DNA of 64,000 nt, from assembly GCA_030651695.1 (NCBI GenBank), contig JAUSCD010000012.1, forward strand, positions 248,001-312,000. Reading direction: 5' to 3'. Position numbers and translations under genes: made by a program. The DNA comes from Pseudohongiella sp. GTDB lineage: Bacteria; Pseudomonadota; Gammaproteobacteria; Pseudomonadales; Pseudohongiellaceae. Below are positions 8,908 to 17,100 of the stretch, piece by piece. The notes below the pieces were generated by a model that was not told the origin of the DNA, ran no database searches, and saw only the letters and a program-made list of their open reading frames with translations. Each line of letters opens with the position of its first letter. Within the stretch, counting starts at the first letter, position 1.

Positions 8908-10881
8908 TCAGATGTACTCCACGCCCGTCAGGGCTAATCCAACAAGGTTGATATTCGCGGTGTTGATTGATGTTTCCGCGGCTAATACGCCCAGTGATCC
9001 TTGGGTATATGATTTGTCATCAAGCAGGGCCTTGTAGAGGGCCAAAGTACTTGCATCAGGAGCACTTCCCACCACGTTGGTATAGAGCAGGTTGACCACA
9101 TCGGTATTGGAACCCCGACCACCCAACTTGGCGTCGATGGCTAACTGCATGAGGTCCGTGTAACTGATTCCGGTGTCTAGGTAGCTCAGGCCAATGCCTA
9201 CATATTCCTTGTTGCTCAACGCCGCCGGACCAAATACTGCTCCAAGGATCTTAGCGACTTGGCCAGCATTTCCATCTAAATCAAACGCAAGTCGCTTATC
9301 TGAGAAGACAATGCGTTCTATTCCAACAAGCGTATCCACCCCATCTGCGCCGGTTTTGTCACGGACTGTGAAGGCGCCGCTGCCTTCGGACTTGGTAACG
9401 GTGTAGTTGGCCGATGACGAGCCATACACCACAGTGTCAACTCCCAAGCCACCGTTGATTGAATCGTTTCCGCCACTCCCTTTGAACGTGTCATTTCCTT
9501 GGCCGCCAAAGAGCGCATCATCGCCTGATGTACCGAATCTGCTGACCGGATCCGAGAAGTCCGTGCGTACGGGCAATACAGGTGCAAATGTTGTGGGCAG
9601 AGTCCATGCTGTGACCACTCCACCTTCATTGGCTAACTTAACAAAGCCGGTTTGACCTGACCAGGTAACAACTTGGGTTGTAAAGTCAAAAAACCAGCTT
9701 AAACCACTAGATAAATCTGAAACCTTCGACGCTTGAAAACTGCCGTCAGTTTGTTGGACATACGCCACCGGCAGCGTTGCTGGCGCGTTGGTGACGCCGC
9801 GTGCATCTAAAACAAAATCCATTCGACCATCGCTATTGAGGTCAATAAGATTCACGAATTGCACCCAATGCCTCGACTCTGCCGAACTTGCATTCGGAAA
9901 CCCACCGTACTGTGCTGACTCCTCCGGTATATAACGCGATGTTTGATCCGAAAAATTTCTGTTCCCTTCATTAATTAATATCTGCAACTCCCAGCCACCG
10001 AGGATAAAATCATTTTGATAGGCAATGATCAGGTCTTTACGCCCGTCGGCGTTAAGATCAACCGATTGAATATCATAAACGCTGTTGCTAGAACCAAAGT
10101 GCTTTGGGAGAGGCAACACGGTCATGTTAGCCTCACTAAAAACGCCTTGCGTATTCCAGAGAATGAGTGGTGGTTTTGGTTTGCTGGCTGTAGATTCCAG
10201 ACTTCCGACAACCAAGTCAGCCAATCCATTGTTATCCAGATCACTCAATAACTGAGAGGCCATACGCGTTTGTAACTGGTTGAGGACTTGCCCGGGCCCC
10301 GTTGGCAGTGCCGAATCATTGAGAGTGAAACGACCAGCCCCATCATTCAATAGTAAATATGGGTGGACTGGGTTCGGCTGAGGAACATTGCCAACCACCA
10401 AGTCAAGGAATCCGTCGCCGTTGATGTCTCCTGCACTCGCGCCGTGCGAGAAATCCGACACCTGTGGCAGCGATGATGTGGCGTTGCGCCATGTTCCATC
10501 TGCATTCGACAGATACAGTAAATTCTGTTGCCCGGGAAACGGCATGGCGTCGTAACCGTGGTCGGCAATGTAAATGTCTGGAATCTTATCACCATTAAAA
10601 TCTGCAAAAACAACCTCGCGCGGGTGTACCGTTTTAAGGGTACTGATTGGGAACTGTAGCTCAGTAGCCAGCGTGAACCCACCTGCACCATTGCCGAATG
10701 CAACAAAGCCAGGCTGGGCCAGCGGCGCGCCATCCGATGGGTAGCTCGCGCCCAGAACAACCAAGTCACTATTGCCATCCAGATTGAGATCGATGGCATA
10801 AACCTGCGAAATCCAACGCGGTGTATAGCCGCTTAATATTACGGAATTAAAGAGCTTTCCAACTGTGACACTTACGGGCAT
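8908..10881 (-). CDS. Secreted VCBS/FG-GAP repeat protein with RTX repeats and DUF4214-like tail
   Basis: A 657-residue protein without an N-terminal signal, as expected for type I secretion. The first 400 residues contain at least six calcium-binding FG-GAP/VCBS units (DLNLDGNSDLVVLG, DFNGDKIPDIYIAD, DINGDGFLDLVVGN and others), probably forming a beta-propeller. RTX nonapeptides follow at about 450-495 (GGQGNDTFKGSGGNDSINGG). The last 120 residues resemble DUF4214, often found at the end of RTX proteins. A good SD (GAGGT) precedes the ATG. No type I secretion genes are in the window, so the exporter must be elsewhere. It may be an adhesin or surface protein; no catalytic domain is seen. Confidence 0.85.
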   Translation of the reverse strand: MPVSVTVGKLFNSVILSGYTPRWISQVYAIDLNLDGNSDLVVLGASYPSDGAPLAQPGFVAFGNGAGGFTLATELQFPISTLKTVHPREVVFADFNGDKIPDIYIADHGYDAMPFPGQQNLLYLSNADGTWRNATSSLPQVSDFSHGASAGDINGDGFLDLVVGNVPQPNPVHPYLLLNDGAGRFTLNDSALPTGPGQVLNQLQTRMASQLLSDLDNNGLADLVVGSLESTASKPKPPLILWNTQGVFSEANMTVLPLPKHFGSSNSVYDIQSVDLNADGRKDLIIAYQNDFILGGWELQILINEGNRNFSDQTSRYIPEESAQYGGFPNASSAESRHWVQFVNLIDLNSDGRMDFVLDARGVTNAPATLPVAYVQQTDGSFQASKVSDLSSGLSWFFDFTTQVVTWSGQTGFVKLANEGGVVTAWTLPTTFAPVLPVRTDFSDPVSRFGTSGDDALFGGQGNDTFKGSGGNDSINGGLGVDTVVYGSSSANYTVTKSEGSGAFTVRDKTGADGVDTLVGIERIVFSDKRLAFDLDGNAGQVAKILGAVFGPAALSNKEYVGIGLSYLDTGISYTDLMQLAIDAKLGGRGSNTDVVNLLYTNVVGSAPDASTLALYKALLDDKSYTQGSLGVLAAETSINTANINLVGLALTGVEYI

Positions 10882-11114
10882 ATTGCTTTACCTCACTGGA
10901 AAAAGTAGTAGCGCAAACCGATTTTGTTCGGGTCAATAAATTCGGACACATTTTTAAACCTTATGGACTTCACCCAATACCTGGTAAAATATCAAGGGCC
11001 AGAAAATTCTAATCTACAGTGCAACTAAAGATGGGAGATTTACACCGAATAGCATCCCCACGGCAAGTGTCACACGTCTGATTTTCCCGTCAATCACCCA
11101 AATGGAGTATACCC

Positions 11115-11572
11115 CTGAGCACCAAACCAAAAGCCACATCCGCTAAATCAGTCTCAGTCACGCAGACCCCGCCAAAGCGGCCCCAACGAAACACACCCCT
11201 GAAGCCACCCCCGAGCTCAACATCAAGGTTATCAAGACAGGGTCATGCCCCAGCCTGTCTGACACCGGTGTACTTGAGTATGAAATCGGCAAGGATGATT
11301 CCGGGGAGACCTACTACAGGATCACAGCCAACAACGCAGGCGGGTTCTTCTCAAAGGAGTGGGTTGCCTGGACAAGGATCTACGCCGGGATTAACGGCCA
11401 TGATCCCATCACATCAATCCTTTTCCGTGGATTGTTCCGTGGCAAGAGCGTGAATACTGCTGGCTTCCTGTTGGCGGTGCTGAAAGATCAAAAGTTGATT
11501 GCATGCAAAGCAGGGAAGTCCCGCCATTACATGCTTACGGAGGCAGCTCACAAGCTACCACCCAAGGCATAA
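11115..11572 (+). pseudogene. Frameshifted relic of an unrecognised gene
   Basis: The frame ending at TAA 11570-11572 is open back to 11147 and reads like real protein (for example NAGGFFSKEWVAWTRIYAG and SILFRGLFRGKSVNTAGFLL), but it has no start codon. The 5' part continues sensibly only in another frame (STKPKATSAKSVSVTQT from 11118, a Lys/Ala/Thr-rich leader), implying a frameshift between about 11160 and 11200. The codon at 11115 is CTG with GGAG 8 bases upstream, so the original ATG may have mutated. I do not recognise the family with certainty; similar proteins are, as far as I recall, hypothetical ones from plasmids and mobile elements. Confidence 0.6.
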
Positions 11573-11782
11573 CCCCGCTTTGTACGGATCTTCTGTCCGT
11601 TACTCGACTCCGCAGCACTTTCCATAAGCCTTTGATTTTGCTGGTGACTGGCGCTAAGTCTCGAAACAAAAGTGCGTTCCACCGAGCTTTTTCCGGCCGA
11701 AATTTCAATACGTCACAAATCAGCCGTAACTTGTTGTTTTCTTGCCTCTTTGCCCCTTAGCACGCACTTTTCAGAGGTGGTT

Positions 11783-12028
11783 ATGGCGATTCTGAGCTTC
11801 AAGCACATCAACTCGTTTTACAAGTCAGTTTCCATCGTGAGACAAAGCGACATCCTGCGCTACTTCCGTGAACGTATTGCCACAGATGAAGATCCTCGCC
11901 GTTTCGGCAAACCGCTGGCTGGCGAACTGACAGGACTGTGGCGATACCGAGTGCGGAAATACCGCATGATTTGCAACATTGAAGACAAAAAGCTGGTTGT
12001 CCGGGTGTCCCATCGCAAGGATGTTTAA
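11783..12028 (+). CDS. RelE/ParE-superfamily toxin, apparently without an antitoxin
   Basis: An 81-residue RelE-like toxin. The core [22 protein letters not shown], then [18 protein letters not shown] and [10 protein letters not shown], follows the family order closely. RelE toxins cut mRNA in the ribosome and are normally encoded just after or before a small antitoxin. Start chosen at ATG 11783 (GAGGTGGTT upstream) because it gives the normal family length. The first 15 residues are unlike the family consensus, and no antitoxin-like frame is seen in the 210 bases upstream or the 36 downstream. It may therefore be inactive or neutralised in trans. Confidence 0.75.
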   Translation: MAILSFKHINSFYKSVSIVRQSDILRYFRERIATDEDPRRFGKPLAGELTGLWRYRVRKYRMICNIEDKKLVVRVSHRKDV

Positions 12029-12064
12029 GAGTAATTTGTTTCCCTGACCCCACTTATAGTTAGC

Positions 12065-13078
12065 CTACCGAGACCTTACGACTAGCTCCGCCGCAACGGG
12101 ATAATGGTCCGACGGCCACAGCCCGTCCACGCTGTGTAGCACCGTGACGGCACGCTCCACAGTGACGGGTCCGCCGACCAGAATCCAGTCGATACGGCCC
12201 TCGCGCCCCTCCGGCGGTGGGCCAAAACCGTTTGACGTCAGAGGCGGCCCCTCTTGCTTTTCTGCAACTACCCAGGCATCCCTGAGTCCATCGCTCGTCG
12301 CGGCATGCCACGTCTCGCTTGTTTCTGCGATGGCGTTAAAGTCACCCATGACCACTACCACGCTCTCAGGAGGATGTTGCGCGATGTGCGCATTGATCTG
12401 CTCTGCGGACTGGATCTGACGAGAGCCGCCACGTATCGTGAAATGCGTGTTGTAGACGTAGAATTGTCGCAGAGTCTCGAGATGGTGGAAGCGAGCCCAG
12501 GTTACTATGCGGGCGACCCGACCCCGTTGAGTCGGCGGATTCGTATCGTCCCCGAGCCAGAACGTGCCAGATTCTATTGGAACCAGTATCTCGTGCTTGT
12601 AGAAGATCGGCGTCGCCTCGCTCAGCCCGACGCCTCCGTTCAGACCGCGGTCGACGCCCAGCCATCGGTACTCGGGCATTTCCGACTGGAGAAAGTCAAT
12701 CTGCACCGTGAGAGCCTCCTGCAGACCGAGGACGTCGGGGTCGAAGGCTCGAATGGTCTCGACCACAAGCTCTTTGCGCATTGGCCAAATATTATCGCCG
12801 TCTTGTCCATCCGAAGTTCGAATATTGAATGTCATCACGTCGAGTTCGAAGGACGTGTCATCCGATTCGGCTTGCTGGGCAAAGAGCGTCATCGGGCTGG
12901 CAGACAGTACGATCACAGTCAGGATATGGACAGCGAATCGATAGCCGGGCAATAGCTGTTGGTGGCCAAGCTGGAAGACCAGCGCTTGAGTGTATTCTGA
13001 GAAAATGGGAAGCCTCCTGGACTGTGCGTGCCTAAGATCAGTCCAAGGAGGATCATTGGCTTTGAATAAAACAACCAA
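12065..13078 (-). CDS. Exported endonuclease/exonuclease/phosphatase (EEP) family hydrolase
   Basis: A metal-dependent phosphodiesterase or phosphatase of the DNase I-like fold. Visible motifs are VMTFNIRTSDG, DVLGLQEAL (catalytic Glu), NTHFT, VVVMGDFNA, RIDWILV and the closing WPSDHYPV (catalytic Asp-His). A hydrophobic segment ending in LFAQQAESDD looks like a signal peptide. The start is uncertain: the annotated one is TTG, giving a long leader before the signal. A strong AGGAGG at about 13014 sits just before the in-frame ATT of the IFSEYTQ segment, which would give a better spaced start, although ATT starts are rare. The substrate could be nucleic acid, a nucleotide or a sugar/inositol phosphate. 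Confidence 0.8.
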   Translation of the reverse strand: MVVLFKANDPPWTDLRHAQSRRLPIFSEYTQALVFQLGHQQLLPGYRFAVHILTVIVLSASPMTLFAQQAESDDTSFELDVMTFNIRTSDGQDGDNIWPMRKELVVETIRAFDPDVLGLQEALTVQIDFLQSEMPEYRWLGVDRGLNGGVGLSEATPIFYKHEILVPIESGTFWLGDDTNPPTQRGRVARIVTWARFHHLETLRQFYVYNTHFTIRGGSRQIQSAEQINAHIAQHPPESVVVVMGDFNAIAETSETWHAATSDGLRDAWVVAEKQEGPPLTSNGFGPPPEGREGRIDWILVGGPVTVERAVTVLHSVDGLWPSDHYPVAAELVVRSR

Positions 13079-13271
13079 GTCAGAAAATCGCGATGGGCCA
13101 TCTCAGTGTACTGACAAGTTAATAATTGCCGCTCTAAAAATCTACTACTTACCCGTATATGTTTTCCACCACAAACACTATCAGAATTGCTCTGTCCAAT
13201 AGCAGGATAGCGCCGTCAATGCCAGGCAAGAACTAATTATTGGGGCTGGTTGTCCGAGTTTCCCATCAGTG

Positions 13272-14648
13272 TCACCGCCCTGCACTAAGCCCCGGCATCC
13301 TCCCCTTCAACATCGCCCCCACTGCCAGATCATAATCCATCTTCTCCCCCTGCCAGCGCGTCACCGCTGTGCGGGAGTCAATTGTCAGGCCAATGCCTTC
13401 GTGTTCGCTTTCAATAGCCAGTGATTCACTAGTAATGTCGTAAGTCGCCGCTACAAATTGTGGCGCTTGCGCTGCCGGCATCGCGTCACCAGCAGGGGTC
13501 AAAAACTCGAACCGTTGCTCACCACGTTTCACAATCTCATAACCTTCTTGATGCAGCAGACGATGGTGATGCCGACACAGCAACACAAGATTATCGAGCC
13601 TGGTCTCGCCGCCATCGCACCAATGCTGCACATGATGCGCGTCCACGTAACGGGATTCGCAGCAGCCCGGGAAGCGGCAGCCGTGATCGCGAATCTGCAA
13701 GGCGCGTCGGATTGACGGCGGAATGGCCCGGGTCTTGCGGCCGATATTCAGCACATTGCCGCTGGCATCTTCCAGCGCCGGGACCAATGACGCGTCGCAG
13801 CACAGCCGCCTTGCGGTGGCTGGCGATAGCGGCAGGTGATGAGCGCCGCTCTCGATGGAGCAATGCTGTTCATGGCTATGTTCATGGCCACGTTGATTGC
13901 CACCTTCGATGTGGATCACCACTTGGTATTTGTCGGCGGACGACAGCGGCTGCAAGCCGTCCGCCATCGTGTTCATTGCCTGCTCGGTCAAGGCCAGCAA
14001 AGCATCAACACGTTTCTGCGGAAACGTTTTTTCCGGGAGACTGGCAGTGTCGTCATCCTGGCTGACAGGTGGATTCTGTGCAGCGACCATCGCGTCCATG
14101 GCTTTCATAAAAACGGCGCCATCTTCAGGTGTCATCCGGCCGCGCAGCACCAGCATCCCGTCGTCGTCAAAGAAGCAGGTGAGTTCGCGGGCGTCGTATC
14201 GACTCTGGTCACGAAGGTTATCGGTCAGGCTCTCGGCGCGGCGATATTTACGCACCAGTTGCTCAACGTGTTGCGCAGTGCCATGCAGCGCCACCTGTAA
14301 AAGCATCTGTTCATTTTCCGGCGTCGAGGAACGGGTCATGGCGCGCACTTTGGAGTAGCTGATTGTTCCGGAGCGGAAGGCGTCGTCTATTGCCGGAAGT
14401 TGCTGCAGACTTTTCGCCACGCGCACCTTTTCACGCGCGGCGCCGAGATCAATGCCGCAATAGTAGTTCAGCCAATGGGCTGGCGATTTGATGCCGTTGC
14501 CCGCCCAGGCGCCGCGCTCGATGAGCGCAGCGAGTAGGGTCAGAAAGCGATGTTGAGCGGCGTTGATATGACCGGCGAGACGGGTAATTTCGTCGCTGAG
14601 CGCGGTGTTGTCTGCAGGTATGAGAGCGAGAGAAGAGAGCTGTGACAT
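13272..14648 (-). CDS. DUF222 domain protein with C-terminal HNH endonuclease (13E12 type)
   Basis: A 458-residue protein with an alpha-helical DUF222 region (about 10-250) and an HNH nuclease motif near residues 350-395 (CRFPGCCESRYVDAHHVQHW and LVLLCRHHHRLLH). Two cysteines upstream of the DAHH suggest a zinc-stabilised HNH. The family is abundant and often multicopy in bacterial genomes, with mobile-element associations; its biological role is not settled. The ATG has a perfect SD (AAGGAGGAATTGCCCC). The upstream 200 bases are very AT-rich (TATATAT runs), in contrast to the coding sequence. Confidence 0.88.
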   Translation of the reverse strand: MSQLSSLALIPADNTALSDEITRLAGHINAAQHRFLTLLAALIERGAWAGNGIKSPAHWLNYYCGIDLGAAREKVRVAKSLQQLPAIDDAFRSGTISYSKVRAMTRSSTPENEQMLLQVALHGTAQHVEQLVRKYRRAESLTDNLRDQSRYDARELTCFFDDDGMLVLRGRMTPEDGAVFMKAMDAMVAAQNPPVSQDDDTASLPEKTFPQKRVDALLALTEQAMNTMADGLQPLSSADKYQVVIHIEGGNQRGHEHSHEQHCSIESGAHHLPLSPATARRLCCDASLVPALEDASGNVLNIGRKTRAIPPSIRRALQIRDHGCRFPGCCESRYVDAHHVQHWCDGGETRLDNLVLLCRHHHRLLHQEGYEIVKRGEQRFEFLTPAGDAMPAAQAPQFVAATYDITSESLAIESEHEGIGLTIDSRTAVTRWQGEKMDYDLAVGAMLKGRMPGLSAGR

Positions 14649-14903
14649 GGGGCAATTCCTCCTTGGAAAGGCCTGAAACGGATGGCTTTAAAATACTGTA
14701 TATATGTACATATAATACGACTATCCAAATGATATATATAGTAAATAATTGTATATATTGTAAAAAATAACAATTCAAGGCCACCAATTAGATTGAATGC
14801 CGCAACACGCTTGAACTAAACAACTATCACAGACATGGGCTTGTCTGCCATGGCCGTACCGATCACGCTGATTAAGAATTAGCATCCGCAGGCGGGGAGA
14901 AAT

Positions 14904-15491
14904 ATGATGTACAAACCAGCAAAAGCAACTGTTTCATCAGCGCTTGTTTTCTTGATGCTGGCAAGCACTCACGCAAAATCTCAGGACTCTGTAATGGATA
15001 GTCTAATGCTTATCGGATTTACTGTTGATGGCCCTGCACTTCAATGGTATGTCCAAAATGACAACGTCATGGGCGGTCGTAGTGAAGGAGGATTTAATAT
15101 CCTCGACAGCGAGCTTGTTTTTTCTGGCACTACCAACACCAACGGAGGTGGATTCAGCTCAATTCGTACACAAAGGTTTTCCAAGGACTTGTCACAATAC
15201 ACAGGTATCAGAGTCAAAGTCCGGGCTGACGGTCGAAAGTATACTTGGTCAATCCAGACAGATGCTCACTGGCAAGGTCGACAAATTAGCTATTGGGCTG
15301 ACTTCGAAACCATACCTGATGAAATCAGCGAGATTGATATACCATTCTCTAAATTCGCTCCGCAGTTTCGTGGATTAAAACTGGATGGTCCAAATCTTGA
15401 TTCCAGTAAAATCACTGAGTTTGCCCTTTACCAGTACGACAAGACCGACGGGCCATTTAAATTGCGGTTGATCAGCGTAGAGGCATATTAG
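14904..15491 (+). CDS. Exported CIA30-domain protein
   Basis: A 195-residue protein with a signal peptide (cleavage near STHAKS) followed by a CIA30 (complex I intermediate-associated protein 30) domain, a jelly-roll fold related to carbohydrate-binding modules. The hallmark is WYVQNDNVMGGRSEGGF, and the FSSIRTQ and IRVKVRADGR strands follow. In bacteria such proteins are of unknown function. The export signal argues against a role in complex I assembly in the cytoplasm. It has no operon partner. Confidence 0.85.
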   Translation: MMYKPAKATVSSALVFLMLASTHAKSQDSVMDSLMLIGFTVDGPALQWYVQNDNVMGGRSEGGFNILDSELVFSGTTNTNGGGFSSIRTQRFSKDLSQYTGIRVKVRADGRKYTWSIQTDAHWQGRQISYWADFETIPDEISEIDIPFSKFAPQFRGLKLDGPNLDSSKITEFALYQYDKTDGPFKLRLISVEAY

Positions 15492-15542
15492 TCTTGAACC
15501 GCAGCATTTGTCCTCATGTCGGCGGGGTTCTGCGAAATTTTC

Positions 15543-15568
15543 GGGGCGATAGGGACAAGGGGTTGTCA
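15543..15568 (+). repeat. Dispersed 26-bp repeat, copy 2
   Basis: It is identical to 8544-8569 except for one base (G for T at the eleventh position). It sits in the convergent gap between the CIA30 gene and the DsbA-like gene, where its GACAA/TTGTC hairpin could also help termination. Confidence 0.7.
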
Positions 15569-15628
15569 TGGAGGCCTGATTCTACTTTTGAACCCCTTTA
15601 AAAATGGGGGGATTACACCTGCTCAGTG

Positions 15629-16987
15629 TCACGCTGCGGATTTTGTTGCTTGTCTAAGTTGCTGCTCCAGCAACCACAACCGATCCTGGCCCCAGTGTGC
15701 GCTGCCTTCATTGACTCTGAATGCCGGCACACCCCAGATGCCCTGCGCAAACATTTCCGCACGATTGGCTTCGGCCACCGCACGCCAGCTGGTATCAGCG
15801 AGCGCAGCATGCATACGCTCAGCGCTGATACCGGCGCGTTCGCATAACTGCAGCAGACCGGCATCACTGCGCGCATTGATACCATCGGCGAATACGCCGC
15901 GCATAAACGACAACGCAAATGCCTCGCCCTGATTGTGCTGAATGGCGTTATGTAACACGGCCAATCCGCGCTCAGTGGGTTTGCCTACCGGATCGGCGAT
16001 CATTCCGAACGGCAGACCAACACGTTCGGCTTCGCGCTTGGTGTCGCTGACAATATAAAAACGTTTGGCGTCTGGTATTGGCAGCCCCCGCATCACCATC
16101 GGCAACACAAAACGCAGGCGCAGCTGAGCATTGTATGTATTGGCGAGGGCGATCACTCGTGGCAGCACTATCCAGCTGTAAGGGCTGCGAAAGGAGAAGT
16201 AAAGATCTATTAGCGGGCGATGACTGTCTGATGGTGACGAAGATAAAGCCGATGACTGCGCCTTTATGTCAGGTCTGGCCAATGCGACTACTGAAGCCTC
16301 CAGCCGCGACACAAAGGCTTTTACATCTTTGTTCAGCGCCAGCGGTTTCAGCCTTTGTTCCAGGTATGGCAGGCGATCCAGCCCCCAATACCATTCACCT
16401 TCAAAGTAGAACATGGCGCCCAGATAGTGACCGAGCTTCATACGCAGCTCATTTCCGTCCGCCAGAGCCGCTGCCGCGCCACCTGTCGCTGCAATTCCGG
16501 GTGTGTTCAGTTGTTGATCAGTCAGTCCTGCCTCATCGCCCACACTGTATGCATGACGGACATTGGCGGCAACTGCGGCAAAATCGCAGGCGTCGCTGAT
16601 GCCTGCAAGCGCTGCCTGTGCCTGAGTGACAAGCCGCTCGGACGGAGCCGTTTGCCAGGGCGCTGGCGCAAGTTCAAGTGCGCTTGCCAGATCAGCTGCG
16701 TCACGTAACGACCAGTCCATTAACCGTTGAGGTTCCGGTGCGGCGCCGGCATCTGGCGCCGACACCAGATGGGGAACAAGCTTTATTGCATAGCTGGACG
16801 CCAGGTGGGGAAGCGCTCTGGCCGCCAGATCTGAATACGGGTCGTCTGCCTGATGGAAGTAGTGTACAACCGCCGGTTGACCACCTAACCGGCGCATGAG
16901 AGCAGCCTTGCTGCGGCGCAGTTCTCGATAGAGCGGGCTGGTCAGCACGGCTGAGCCGCGGGTGCGTAACCATCGTTTGACTGACAT
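15629..16987 (-). CDS. Tandem DsbA-like / HCCA isomerase-like protein
   Basis: A 452-residue protein made of two thioredoxin-fold DsbA-family halves. The C-terminal half (about 245-445) is the better conserved. It carries LYFSFRSPYSWIVLPRV, GLPIPDAKRFYIVSDTKREA and IWGVPAFRVN, typical of 2-hydroxychromene-2-carboxylate isomerases, which use glutathione to isomerise aromatic breakdown products. The N-terminal half (VVHYFHQADDPYSDLAARAL) is a divergent copy. Neither half has a CxxC active site. The start at ATG 16987 is chosen because upstream codons look non-coding and contain an improbable Cys-rich leader. Its actual substrate is unknown; no aromatic pathway genes are adjacent. Confidence 0.82.
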   Translation of the reverse strand: MSVKRWLRTRGSAVLTSPLYRELRRSKAALMRRLGGQPAVVHYFHQADDPYSDLAARALPHLASSYAIKLVPHLVSAPDAGAAPEPQRLMDWSLRDAADLASALELAPAPWQTAPSERLVTQAQAALAGISDACDFAAVAANVRHAYSVGDEAGLTDQQLNTPGIAATGGAAAALADGNELRMKLGHYLGAMFYFEGEWYWGLDRLPYLEQRLKPLALNKDVKAFVSRLEASVVALARPDIKAQSSALSSSPSDSHRPLIDLYFSFRSPYSWIVLPRVIALANTYNAQLRLRFVLPMVMRGLPIPDAKRFYIVSDTKREAERVGLPFGMIADPVGKPTERGLAVLHNAIQHNQGEAFALSFMRGVFADGINARSDAGLLQLCERAGISAERMHAALADTSWRAVAEANRAEMFAQGIWGVPAFRVNEGSAHWGQDRLWLLEQQLRQATKSAA

Positions 16988-17100
16988 GGCGCCATTCCCT
17001 GTGATGATTGTGGGGCAGGATTGTGGGGCAGATAGACAAGCCCCTATGCCGTAATTATACTCTTGGATAATAACATGTGAACTTAAGGGAAGAAACGCCC

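Noticed and set aside
12254-12955. 233-residue plus-strand frame opposite the EEP hydrolase
   Set aside because: The EEP reading has all catalytic motifs in order; this frame is an antisense artefact.
13460-14358. Several frames of 150-200 residues on the plus strand opposite the HNH protein
   Set aside because: They overlap the HNH and DUF222 motifs in antisense and show Arg/His-rich, non-protein-like composition.
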